Assembly: GCF_018524365.1 (NCBI RefSeq)
Contig: NZ_JAEKFT010000035.1
Coordinates: 1-43,862 of the forward strand
Origin: Denitromonas iodatirespirans
GTDB lineage: Bacteria; Pseudomonadota; Gammaproteobacteria; Burkholderiales; Rhodocyclaceae
DNA length: 43,862 nt
Direction of reading: 5' to 3'
Positions 16,481-28,800 of the stretch are shown here, piece by piece. The notes under the pieces are model-generated. The model worked only from the letters and a program-made list of their open reading frames with translations, was not told the origin of the DNA and did not search any database. Position 1 is the first letter of the stretch. Each line of letters opens with the position of its first letter. The translations under genes were made by a program, and so were the position numbers.

Positions 16481-17880
16481 AACACCAGGCTCTGGCCGAG
16501 CGCCGGGATCTCGCAGGCGATCTTCTTTTCCTTCCAAAGCCGGTGCGACAGCGCGTCCAGCGCCCGAGGTTCGCCGTGCACCAGCGCGACACGCGGCGTG
16601 CCCTCGAAATGCCCCAGCCAGTCGACCAGTTGCGACTGGTCGGCATGCGCCGAGAAGCCGCCGAGCGTCTCGATGCGCGCCTTGACCACGTAGTCCTCGC
16701 CGAACATCGAAATGTGCCGGGCGCCATCGACCAACTGGCGGCCGAGCGTGTTGTGCGCCTGGAAGCCGATGAAGATCAGCGCGTTGCGGGCGTTCCAGAT
16801 GCGGTGCTTGAAGTGGTGGCGGATGCGCCCCCCGGTGCACATGCCGCTGCCGGCGATGATGATGGCGCCGGCCTTGATGCGGTTGACGGCCATCGACTCG
16901 TCGGTGCTGACCGCGCAGGTGAGATTCGGCAGGTAGTCTTCGAGCGAGCCGTGATGACTGCGGTGGATGTGCTTCACGTCGTCACGGTCGAGCAGCGAGA
17001 ACCACCGGTCGTACAGCCGCGTGGCCTTGATCGCCATCGGGCTGTCGAGAACGATCTGCCAGCGCGCCAGCTCGCCGCGCTGGTGCAGCCGGCCCAGGTG
17101 GAACAGGATCTCCTGCGTGCGCCCGACGGCAAAGGACGGGATCATCACATTGCCGCCGCGTTCCCAGGTGTCGGCCAGGATGTCGCGCAGCTCGACCAGC
17201 GTGTTGTCCATCGAGCGATGGTTGCGGTCGCCGTAGGTGCCTTCCATCATCACCAGGTCGGCCTGCGTGAGCGTGGCCGGGTCGTTCATCAGCACCGCGT
17301 CGCTCTTGCCCAGATCGCCCGAGAACACCAGCGTCTTGCGCCGGTCCTTTTCGGTCAGCCTCAGTTCGACGATGGCCGAACCGAGGATGTGGCCGGCGTC
17401 ATGAAAGCACACCGTGGCCGCCGGGCCCAGCGACCAGGTCTCGCCGTAGGCATGCGGCTGGCACAGCGCGAGCGCCTTGTGCACATCGGCGCGGCTGTAG
17501 TCGGCCTTGCGCAGCGGTTTGCCGCGGCGGCGGTTGCGCAGGTTGTCGCGCTCCAGGTCGCGCAGGTAGAGGCCGGCGGCGTCCTCCAGCATCAGTTCGA
17601 GCAGGTCGACGGTGGCCTCGGTGCAGTGGATGGGCCCGTCGAAACCGTGATTGACCAGCAGCGGCAGTCGGCCGGAGTGATCCAGATGGGCATGTGACAG
17701 CACCACAGCGTCGATGGTGCGTGGGTCGAAGGGCAGGCTGTCCTGGTGCTGGCGGTCGACGGCATCGCCGCCCTGGTGCAGCCCGCAGTCGAGCAGCACC
17801 CGGCCCAGCGCCGGGGATTCGAGCAGGTGGCAGGAGCCGGTGACTTCCTGCGCCGCGCCGTGGAAGGTGAGAGTGGCCAT
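16477..17880 (-). CDS. MBL-fold / beta-CASP RNA-processing-type hydrolase
   Basis: A 467-residue metallo-beta-lactamase-fold protein with a beta-CASP insertion, the CPSF73/RNase-like group. The zinc motif is SHAHLDHSG (His63, His65, Asp67, His68). FSGDLG and the beta-CASP region (about 200-400), containing PSFAVGRTQEIL and IIAGSGMCTGGRI, follow, and the C-terminal FSAHADQ supplies the last motif. The expected role is endo/exonuclease processing of RNA; the bacterial members are poorly studied. It is transcribed away from metH, separated from it by the metH promoter and riboswitch. The N-terminus at 17880 is the family start. Confidence 0.9.
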   Translation of the reverse strand: MATLTFHGAAQEVTGSCHLLESPALGRVLLDCGLHQGGDAVDRQHQDSLPFDPRTIDAVVLSHAHLDHSGRLPLLVNHGFDGPIHCTEATVDLLELMLEDAAGLYLRDLERDNLRNRRRGKPLRKADYSRADVHKALALCQPHAYGETWSLGPAATVCFHDAGHILGSAIVELRLTEKDRRKTLVFSGDLGKSDAVLMNDPATLTQADLVMMEGTYGDRNHRSMDNTLVELRDILADTWERGGNVMIPSFAVGRTQEILFHLGRLHQRGELARWQIVLDSPMAIKATRLYDRWFSLLDRDDVKHIHRSHHGSLEDYLPNLTCAVSTDESMAVNRIKAGAIIIAGSGMCTGGRIRHHFKHRIWNARNALIFIGFQAHNTLGRQLVDGARHISMFGEDYVVKARIETLGGFSAHADQSQLVDWLGHFEGTPRVALVHGEPRALDALSHRLWKEKKIACEIPALGQSLVF

Positions 17881-17950
17881 GCTGTCCTCCGGATCGACGA
17901 GCGCCGCCTGTCGGCGTGTGCGTTCAGGCTACCACGGTGCGCGTCGTGCC

Positions 17951-17979
17951 TCGACACACTCGGCCAAAGGACGTAAAAT
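17951..17979 (+). promoter_or_regulatory. Sigma-70-like promoter for the metH leader
   Basis: TCGACA (17951-17956) and TAAAAT (17974-17979) are separated by exactly 17 bp. The predicted transcription start, about 17986, coincides with the first base of the riboswitch P1 stem, which supports the assignment. Confidence 0.65.
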
Positions 17980-17985
17980 CCGCCT

Positions 17986-18058
17986 CTTGCTGAGGAGCGC
18001 TGCGACCCGTGGGTAGAGTTTCCGGGGCCAGGCTCAGCAACGAACAACGGCGCTCGCA
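17986..18058 (+). ncRNA. S-adenosylhomocysteine (SAH) riboswitch
   Basis: The leader matches the SAH riboswitch consensus. A P1 stem forms from TTGCTGAG (17987-17994) and CTCAGCAA (18033-18040). The core is GAGGAGCGCTGC followed by CCAGGCTCAG, and the downstream AACGGCGCTC provides the pseudoknot strand pairing with GAGCGC. This class senses SAH and switches on genes that recycle it to methionine. It sits about 80 nt before the metH start codon. The pseudoknot strand is also the 5' arm of the terminator that follows, so ligand binding should prevent termination. Confidence 0.9.
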
Positions 18059-18092
18059 AACCTTCAGCCGGTTTGCCGCGCCGTTTTCATTT
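18046..18092 (+). terminator. Riboswitch expression platform: conditional terminator before metH
   Basis: AACGGCGC (18046-18053) pairs with GCGCCGTT (18078-18085), and the inner GCAAACC pairs with GGTTTGC around a 7-nt loop, followed by the weak T-rich tail TTCATTT. The 5' arm overlaps the riboswitch pseudoknot strand, making the two folds mutually exclusive. Confidence 0.75.
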
Positions 18093-18138
18093 GGGTGGCC
18101 CCGGCTATGATTGAGACAGCATCCCCGAGGACCGACCC

Positions 18139-21828
<3,690 letters not shown>

Positions 21829-22019
21829 GGATGCCTGCCGGAGGCGTGCTGCCACGCATGCCCCCGGCGCCTTGACCGCCCTCGGGCGTGATGCGCTGGC
21901 TGCGCGATGCGGGTTGAGGCGAGCCAGGTCTTGACCTCGACGATCAGGCGGCCATACTGAACGGCGTACGACGCCGGTGTATGGCGTCCGCATTTTCGTC
22001 ACTGATCGAGGTCCATCCC

Positions 22020-22994
22020 ATGTCTTTTGCTTGCCGCGCCACCTTGCCGCTGGCGCTCGTCGCGCTGTGCCTGACCTCCACCGCCCAGGCGGCCGGCACG
22101 GGGGTGCGGGGGCCGTCCACGGCGGCGGCCGATGCCTCCGAGATCCAGACGCTCGCCACCGGCCTCATCGATCTCAACCCGTCGCGCACGCCGGTCAGCA
22201 CCGTCCATGGCTACGACTCGATCACCAGCATCAGCGTCGATGCCGATAACGGCATCATCAAGGGCTATGCCGAGTTCGATCTGCCCAGTGACAGTTCCCT
22301 GCCCTTGTCCGCGACGATCGGCTCGGCCGTGCAAGGCTCGCTGCACTCGCCGCTCACCTTCATCGGCGGCACCGGTCCGCAGACGGTCACTGCCGAACTG
22401 CGCTTCGATGGCAGTTTCGCGGCACTGCGCGGGCTGCCCACCTTCAGCCTGACCGGCAACATCACCGCCACCAGCTTCACCACGGCACCCTTCACCCAAT
22501 CGCTGTATCAATCCCAACTGAGCTTCCTGATGAGTGCCGTGACGCCGAACTACGCGCCGGAGGTACTCATGCTCGGCCACGAAAGCCAGACCGCCGGCGG
22601 GGTGACCACCGACACGCCGTTCTATGCCGGCGCCACCCAGGTGGCCGTCAGCAGCAGCGCCGCCGCGCTCGACGCCATCGTTCGGCTCAGCTTCGACGTC
22701 ATGCCCGGCCTGGCCTACAACATCAACAGCTTCGTCAACGGCCTCGTCACCGCCGAACCGGGCAGCCAGCAGACGAGCACCCATGGCGACCTGCTGTCCT
22801 CGGCCGGGGTGCTCGATTTCTCTCACACCGCGCGGCTCGCGCTGTATGTGCCGCAAGGTGTGACGGTGGTGGGTGACTCCTTGGTCAATCAGATCGTCGT
22901 CACCGCCGTGCCCGAGCCGCAGGCGGCCGGCATGCTGCTGGCCGGGCTGCTCACGCTCGGCGCCATCGTACGTCGTCGGACGGTGCGCCGGTGA
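22020..22994 (+). CDS. PEP-CTERM sorting domain-containing secreted protein
   Basis: A 324-residue exported protein. A signal peptide (LPLALVALCLTSTAQA) is cut around residue 24. The long Ser/Thr-rich beta-type body has no recognised enzyme motif. The last 28 residues form a PEP-CTERM tail: VPEP, a hydrophobic helix, then an Arg-rich end (VRRRTVRR). Such tails are recognised by exosortase (EpsH type) and accompany extracellular polysaccharide or biofilm systems; no exosortase gene is in the window. The ATG at 22020 begins the signal peptide; a 13-codon upstream extension is not needed. The TGA stop overlaps the next gene's GTG start by 4 nt. Confidence 0.88.
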   Translation: MSFACRATLPLALVALCLTSTAQAAGTGVRGPSTAAADASEIQTLATGLIDLNPSRTPVSTVHGYDSITSISVDADNGIIKGYAEFDLPSDSSLPLSATIGSAVQGSLHSPLTFIGGTGPQTVTAELRFDGSFAALRGLPTFSLTGNITATSFTTAPFTQSLYQSQLSFLMSAVTPNYAPEVLMLGHESQTAGGVTTDTPFYAGATQVAVSSSAAALDAIVRLSFDVMPGLAYNINSFVNGLVTAEPGSQQTSTHGDLLSSAGVLDFSHTARLALYVPQGVTVVGDSLVNQIVVTAVPEPQAAGMLLAGLLTLGAIVRRRTVRR

Positions 22995-23419
22995 GCGCGG
23001 CCGGCCGCGACTTTCCGCCCGAGGCGCGCGCGGCCCTCGACGCCGGGCGCCTGATCGAAGCGATCAAGATCGTGCGCGAGACGCACGGCCTCGGGTTGGC
23101 CGAGGCCAAGGCCTGGGTCGAGGCCGAGCGCGAGGCGCCGGGCACCGCGGCGCCCGCCGCGGGCCGCTCCGACGACGAACTACCCGCGGCCGCCCGCGCG
23201 GCGTTGGCCGGCGGGCGGGTCATCGACGCCATCAAGATCGTGCGCACCGAGCGCGGCCTCGGCCTGAAAGCGGCCAAGGAACTGGTGGATCGTCATGTCG
23301 CCCGCAGCGGCACGCCGATCGGCCATGCCGCGCCGGGCGAGCGGCAATCGGCGCTGGTGTGGTTGCTGCTGCTGGCGGTGCTGGTCGCCGGTGGCGCGTG
23401 GGTCATTTTCGGCGGCTGA
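22991..23419 (+). CDS. Membrane protein with two ribosomal L7/L12 C-terminal-like repeats
   Basis: A 142-residue protein with two tandem repeats of about 38 residues: one containing GRLIEAIKIVRETHGLGL, the other GRVIDAIKIVRTERGLGL. Each resembles the helix-turn-helix-strand unit of the ribosomal L7/L12 C-terminal domain (consensus around IKVVREITGLGLKEAK). A 25-residue linker separates them, and one membrane helix (about 120-139) ends the protein. It is not the ribosomal protein itself. GTG start overlaps the PEP-CTERM stop, so the two are co-translated. Its 3' end overlaps the convergent gene by 17 nt. Its function is unknown; a tail-anchored adaptor is a reasonable guess. Confidence 0.8.
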   Translation: MSAAGRDFPPEARAALDAGRLIEAIKIVRETHGLGLAEAKAWVEAEREAPGTAAPAAGRSDDELPAAARAALAGGRVIDAIKIVRTERGLGLKAAKELVDRHVARSGTPIGHAAPGERQSALVWLLLLAVLVAGGAWVIFGG

Positions 23420-23894
23420 GGCCATGCTCCGGGCGGCGCCCGGCCTGGACGCCGGCCGGCTCGTCCGGGCCATCGACCAGGACCACCGCCTGTGTCCCAT
23501 ACGGGACCAGTTGCCCGCCGTTGGCCGCCTGCCAGGCACGGGCCTCGGCATGGCTTGAAAACCAGCGGTTCGGGTAGGGCAGATCGGCGGCGCGCAGCCC
23601 CCAATGCACTGCCGCCTCGGGCAGCGCCGTGTTGCGGCTGGTGAGCACGGCCGGCCAGTCGTCGAAGCCGCTTTCACGGGCGACCGTGGTCAGGCAGTGC
23701 TTGAGTCGGACCTGTGCGCGCTGCCGATGGAGCGTGCTCAGGCTCAAATCGCCGAACAGTTTTGCCGCATGCAGGCGGCGCAGGGCGGGCAAGGCGTCGG
23801 TCAGGGTGTCCGAGCGGGCGGCCTTGCACAGGCGTTTGGCCTCGCGGCGGGCGCGGTGGGCCAGGGGCAGGTCGTGAGTGGGGGATGCGGGCAT
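23403..23894 (-). CDS. Conserved hypothetical protein
   Basis: A 163-residue soluble protein that resembles a betaproteobacterial hypothetical family. A basic helical N-terminal half contains the pattern AHRARREAKRLCKAA, then ALPALRRLHAAKLF and LSLSTLHRQRAQVRLKHCL, then ESGFDDWPAVL. The C-terminal half has YPNRWFSSHAEARAWQAANGG and YGTQAVVLVDGPD. No catalytic motif is evident. GGAGA lies 6 nt before the ATG at 23894; an ATG at 23906 is a minor alternative. The 3' end overlaps the convergent L7/L12-like gene by 17 nt. No function can be assigned. Confidence 0.65.
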   Translation of the reverse strand: MPASPTHDLPLAHRARREAKRLCKAARSDTLTDALPALRRLHAAKLFGDLSLSTLHRQRAQVRLKHCLTTVARESGFDDWPAVLTSRNTALPEAAVHWGLRAADLPYPNRWFSSHAEARAWQAANGGQLVPYGTQAVVLVDGPDEPAGVQAGRRPEHGLSRRK

Positions 23895-24025
23895 ACCGGT
23901 CTCCATGAGCGCAGCTTCTCGCAAGGCGGGCGCGGGGACGGTATCAGGGATCGGTGGTGACGACGGCGGATGCGTGAGCTTTCGCGAGACGGGGCGCTCC
24001 GCCAGCGCAACCCGGGCGCAGACTA

Positions 24026-24041
24026 GCACGGCCGGCCGTGC
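24026..24041. repeat. 16-bp perfect palindrome after the YitT-family gene
   Basis: GCACGGCCGGCCGTGC is fully self-complementary and lies 5 nt beyond the YitT-family stop. There is no T-run, so it is at best a transcript-end hairpin or a protein-binding site. Confidence 0.4.
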
Positions 24042-24045
24042 CGGC

Positions 24046-24654
24046 TCAACAGCCCAGGTAGCGTCCGCGGCGGTGGTTGACGCCGATCACCATGTTCAGC
24101 GCCGCCGAGGCGAGCACCGACAGCGCCGCCGCCTGCAGGCCGATGATCACCGTCGCGGCGCCGAGAATCACCAGATCCATCAGCATCTGCACCGTGCCGG
24201 CGCGCCAGCCGCGGGTCTCCTGCAGATACACCGCCAGCACGCCGAGCCCGCCCAGGCTGGCGCGGTGGCGGATCAGCACCAGCAAGCCGTTGCCCACCAG
24301 CAGCCCACCGACCACGGCGGCGAAGATGCCGTTCATGCGGTCGATGTGGATCAGCTGCGGCAGCCATTCGCTGAGCACCGACAAGGTGGCCACCGAGGCG
24401 AAGGTCTTGAGCGTGAAGGCCCGCCCCATGCCGCGCCAGGCCAGCACATAGAAGGGCAGGTTGAAGGCGAAGAACAGGGTGCCGAAGTTCAGCCCCGAGG
24501 CGTAGTGGGCCAGGTAGGCGACGCCGACGGTGCCGCCCATGGGGATGTCGGCGGTGCGGAACAAGAGCACGCCGACCGCCACCAGGGTGCTGCCGATGAG
24601 CACCGCGAGGACGTCTTCGTAGGGGTGGTGCGGGGCGGTCGGCGGTGGGGTCAT
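24046..24654 (-). CDS. YitT-family membrane protein
   Basis: A 202-residue inner-membrane protein with about six helices and the YitT/DUF161 pattern: an early helix ending LFRTADIPMGGTVGVAYLAHY, then GLNFGTLFFAFNLPFYVLAW, and a later segment SLGGLGVLAVYLQE. The family is widespread and uncharacterised; transport is usually presumed. Many members carry an extra C-terminal cytosolic DUF2179 domain, which is absent here, so this is the short form. It is divergent from the TIR gene across 121 bp. The stop is immediately followed by a 16-bp palindrome. Confidence 0.87.
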   Translation of the reverse strand: MTPPPTAPHHPYEDVLAVLIGSTLVAVGVLLFRTADIPMGGTVGVAYLAHYASGLNFGTLFFAFNLPFYVLAWRGMGRAFTLKTFASVATLSVLSEWLPQLIHIDRMNGIFAAVVGGLLVGNGLLVLIRHRASLGGLGVLAVYLQETRGWRAGTVQMLMDLVILGAATVIIGLQAAALSVLASAALNMVIGVNHRRGRYLGC

Positions 24655-24775
24655 GGCAGGGGCGGGGCGGCAAAGAGCGACATGATACCGGCTCGGGCCC
24701 GGCTCGCCTGCGGGATGAAATCCGGCTATGGTGAAACGACAGCCGAATCACCATGAATGGACCGGGGGTGCGCGC

Positions 24776-25729
24776 ATGCAGGGGATCTTCGTCAGCTATC
24801 GACGCCAGGACAGCCAGAGCGCGGCCGGTCGCCTGAGCGACCACTTGCGGGACCACCTGACCGGCGTGCCGATCTTCCGCGACGTGGAGACCATCGAGCC
24901 GGGCGTCGATTTCGTCGAGGCCATCGAGCGGGCGCTGAGCAATTGCGGGGTGCTGGTGGCCGTCATCGGGCCACGCTGGCTCGACGCCGTCGATGCCGAG
25001 GGCCGGCGCCGGCTGGCGCATCCGGACGACTACACGCGCATCGAGATCGCCACCGCCCTGAAGCGCGACGGGGTGCGCGTCATCCCGGTGCTGGTCGAGG
25101 GCGCGCAGATGCCCGCCTCGGACGCGCTGCCCGACGATCTGGCGTCGCTGGCGCGGCGCAATGCGATCGAGCTGACCGATCGGCGCTGGGAATACGATGT
25201 GTCCCAACTGGTCGATACCCTGCGCAAAGTGCTCGACTTGGCGCCGCCCGAGCCCACACCTGAACCGGAACCGCCCCCGGCACCGGCGGCCCGGGGCGGC
25301 TGGGTCAAATGGGCAGTCATCGGGGTGCTGGGGCTGGGCGTGATCGGCTGGCTGGCCGAAGCGCCGGGCGATTATGTGATCCGCTCGGAACCGGGCCAGT
25401 CGACGGATCTGGTGATACGCCCCGCCGCCGAGGTCGCAGACCCCGTGGCGCTGGTCGATCTGTCCGGCCACTGGCGCGACGAGGAGGGGGGCCAGTTCGA
25501 GCTGGTCCAGCGCGGCACCCGCTTCGATGTGCGCGGCATGACGCCGGACGGCCCGGTCGAGGGCCGTGGCGAGGTGCAGGGCCAGCGCGGGCAGACGGTG
25601 TACTGGCTCAACGGTGCCGAAATGCATGCCAGCTTCACGATTCTGGACAACGGCAACCGGCTCGAAGCGTCCGTGGTCGATCCGCACAGCGGCACGCGCG
25701 AGCGCGCGGTGCTGTACCGCCTGCGCTGA
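24776..25729 (+). CDS. Membrane-anchored TIR-domain protein
   Basis: A 317-residue protein. An N-terminal bacterial TIR domain (about 1-140) shows GIFVSYRRQDSQSAAGRL, VPIFRDVETIEPGVDFVE, LVAVIGPRWLD and TRIEIATAL; the Glu in RIEIA is the position expected for the catalytic residue of NAD-cleaving TIRs. A Pro-rich linker (about 158-174), one membrane helix (about 175-195) and a beta-rich C-terminal domain of 120 residues opening VDLSGHWRDEEGGQFELVQ follow. Topology is probably TIR in the cytosol and C-domain in the periplasm. The ATG at 24776 starts directly at the TIR strand. Whether it is an enzyme or a scaffold is unknown. It is 90 bp upstream of the multi-PAS gene on the same strand. Confidence 0.88.
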   Translation: MQGIFVSYRRQDSQSAAGRLSDHLRDHLTGVPIFRDVETIEPGVDFVEAIERALSNCGVLVAVIGPRWLDAVDAEGRRRLAHPDDYTRIEIATALKRDGVRVIPVLVEGAQMPASDALPDDLASLARRNAIELTDRRWEYDVSQLVDTLRKVLDLAPPEPTPEPEPPPAPAARGGWVKWAVIGVLGLGVIGWLAEAPGDYVIRSEPGQSTDLVIRPAAEVADPVALVDLSGHWRDEEGGQFELVQRGTRFDVRGMTPDGPVEGRGEVQGQRGQTVYWLNGAEMHASFTILDNGNRLEASVVDPHSGTRERAVLYRLR

Positions 25730-25819
25730 ACATCCGCCCGCAAGTTTTCGCCGACCCCGCCGTTAACCGTCGAACGCATTCGGGCGAAGTACCGGCGAGG
25801 TGCCGGCCGCTCGTTGTCG

Positions 25820-28800
25820 ATGCGGACGGCTGTGTGTTTGGGGGGCGGTGTGTCGGCGCTGGTGCTTTCTTCGGTGATGTTGTCGCTGGGTGTGGTGGCG
25901 CTGCTGTGGGCCATCAGCCGGGGGCATGCGCTGCACGCCGCGCGGGCACGGTGCGCCCGCCTCGAAACCATCCTGAATCACCTGCCGGCCGGCGTCACGC
26001 TGGTCGATGAGCGGCTCGACCTCGTCGAGCATAACCCGGCCTTCGGGCGCCTGCTCGATCTGCCGGACGCGCTGCTGGCCGATGGGCAGCTCACGCTCGA
26101 AAAGGTGCTCCGTTTCAATGCCGAGCGCGGCGAGTATGGCGTGGGGCCGGTCGACCAGGAGGTCGAGCGACGGTTGCGCGACCGGACCGGGCGCAAGCCG
26201 TTCCGCTACCAGCGGGTGCGCCATGATGGAATGGTGCTGGAGATCCAGGGCACGCCCCTGCCCGACGGCGGCTTGGTCACCATCTTCTCCGACGTCACCG
26301 ATCGGCATCAGGCCGAAGCGGCGCTGGCACGCGAAAGCTTCGACCTGCAGACCATTCTCGACCATCTGCCGCAGGGCCTCTCGGTGTTCGACGACCAGCT
26401 GCGTCTGCGCCGCTGGAACCGGGTGTTTCTGGACGTGCTGGAGTTGCCCGAGTCGGCCGTCTATGAAGGTGTGCCCTTCGAAGAGCTGATCATGTATCCG
26501 GCCCGGCGCGGCGAATACGGCCCGGGCGACCCCGCTGAGCTGGTGCGTCAGCGCAAGGCGCTGGCGCTCGAATTCCAGCCGCACCGGATCGAGCGCACCC
26601 GGCCCAACGGCCGCACCCACCTGATCGAAGGCATGCCGATGCAGCGCGACGGGCGCACGGTGGGCTTCGTCGCGAGCTATACCGACATCACCGAGCGCAA
26701 GCGGGACGAAGAGGTGTTGCGCGCCAAGCATGATGTGTTGCAGACCCTCGTCGACAACATCCCCTGCGGCGTGACGGTGATCGATGCCGATCTGCGCCTG
26801 GCGCTGTTCAACGATCTGGTGCTCGATCTGGTCGGCTTCCCGCGCGCACTGGCCGAGCAGCGGCCGCACTTTTCCGAGGTCATCCGCTTCAACGCCGAGC
26901 GGGGCGAATACGGCGAGGTGGACGTGGACGCCAAGGTCGCCAAGATGGTCGCGCTGGCGCAGCATCCGGTCCCCCATTCGCTCGAACGCACCCGCGCCAA
27001 CGGCCAGGTGCTCGAAGTGCGCGGTGTGCCCTTGCCCGGCGGCGGCTTCGTCAGCGTGTATACCGACATCACCGAGCGGCGGCGCATGGAGACCGCGCTG
27101 CAGCGGCGCAGTGCTTACCTGCAGGCGATTCTCGACCAGCTGCCGCAAGGCATTTCGGTCTTCGACGAAAACCTGCGGCTCAAGCACTGGAACGACAAGT
27201 TCATCGACGTGCTCGAGTTGCCCGACGCGGCGGTCCGCCCGGACGCCTCCTTCGAAGAGCTGATCCGCATTCCGGCCATCCGGGGCGAATACGGCCCGGG
27301 CGACCCCGAGGCGCAGGTGCGCGAGCGTCGGGACAAGGCGCTGCGCTTCGAGCACCACCGCTTCACCCGCAGCCGGCCGAACGGGCGCACCCATCTGGTC
27401 GAAGGCCAGCCGATGACGGTCGACGGCGTGGCCGTCGGCTTCATCACCACCTACACCGACATCACCGACCACATGCAGGTGGAGCAGGAGCTGCGCACCC
27501 GCAACGCGGTGTTCCGCACGCTGGTCGACAACATCCCCGGCGGCGTGTCCCTGTTCGACGGCGAGTTGAATCTGGTGGCCGCCAACGACGCCTTCCGGCG
27601 CCTGCTCGAATTCCCCGAGGCGGTGCTGGCGCGCACGCCGGTCACGCTCGAATCGCTGTACCGCTTCAACGCCGAGCGGGGCGAATACGGCCCGTGCGAT
27701 GTCGAGGCCAAGGTCAAGGAGCTGCTCGAGCGCGCCGCCCGCTTCGAGCCGCATCAGTTCGAGCGCACGCGGCCCAACGGCACGGTGCTCGAGGTGCGCG
27801 GCCTGCCGCTGCCCGGCGGCGGCTTCGTCACCATCTACACCGATGTGACCGAGCACAAGCGGGCCATGGAGGCGATCGAGCGCCTGGCCCACCAGGATGC
27901 CCTGACCGGGCTGGACAACCGCTACACCCTCGAATCCAGGCTCGACCAGTCGATTGCCGATGCGCGGCGCAACGGCCGCAAGCTGGCGCTGATGTTCATC
28001 GACATGGACAACTTCAAGGCCATCAACGACTCGCTCGGCCATGCGGTGGGCGACGAATTCCTCAAGGCCATCGCCCAGCGCCTGCGCGCCAGCGCCCGCG
28101 AAAGCGATATCGTGGCCCGCCCCGGTGGCGACGAATTCGTGCTCGCGCTGACCAACATCGCGGCCGTGTCGTCGGCAGTGCGGGTGGTGACCGAGCTGTT
28201 CGAAGCGCTGGCCGAACCGGTGACGGTCGGCGGCCAGCAGATCACGCCCTCGGCCTCGGTCGGTATCGCGGTTTTTCCGGACGACGGCGAAGACCGCGTG
28301 GCGCTGATGAAGCATGCCGACATCGCCATGTATTCGGCCAAGAGCGCCGGGCGCGACGGCTACCGCTTCTTCGACGCCGCCATGACCGAGGCCGCCGACG
28401 AGCGCCTGCGCCTCGAGGCCGACCTGCGCCAGGCCCTCAAGCGCGGCGAATTCGTGCTGCACTTCCAGCCCAAGATCGCCTCGCCCAGCAAACGCGTGGT
28501 CGGCTTCGAGGCGCTGATCCGCTGGCTCAGGCCCGACGGCACCCTGATCGCACCGGGCCGGTTCATTCCGCTGGCCGAAGAGACCGGCCTGATCGGCGCG
28601 ATCGGCGAATGGGCCATGCACACCGCCTGCCAGACGCTCCGGCGTTGGCGCGAGGCGGGGCTGTGCAATCTGAGCATGTCGGTCAACCTGTCGGCGCGTC
28701 AGCTGCGAAACCCGGCCCTGATCGTCCAGGTCAAGCGGGCCTTGGCCGAAAGCGGCATTCCGCCCGGCCTGCTGGAGTTCGAGATCACCGAATCGGTGGC

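Noticed and set aside
24026-24041. 16-bp palindrome as an intrinsic terminator
   Set aside because: It lacks a T-run on either strand, so it is listed only as a repeat.
25258-25300. Pro/Glu repeats in the TIR protein as a CRISPR-like or DNA repeat
   Set aside because: The codons vary and the pattern is a Pro-rich protein linker.
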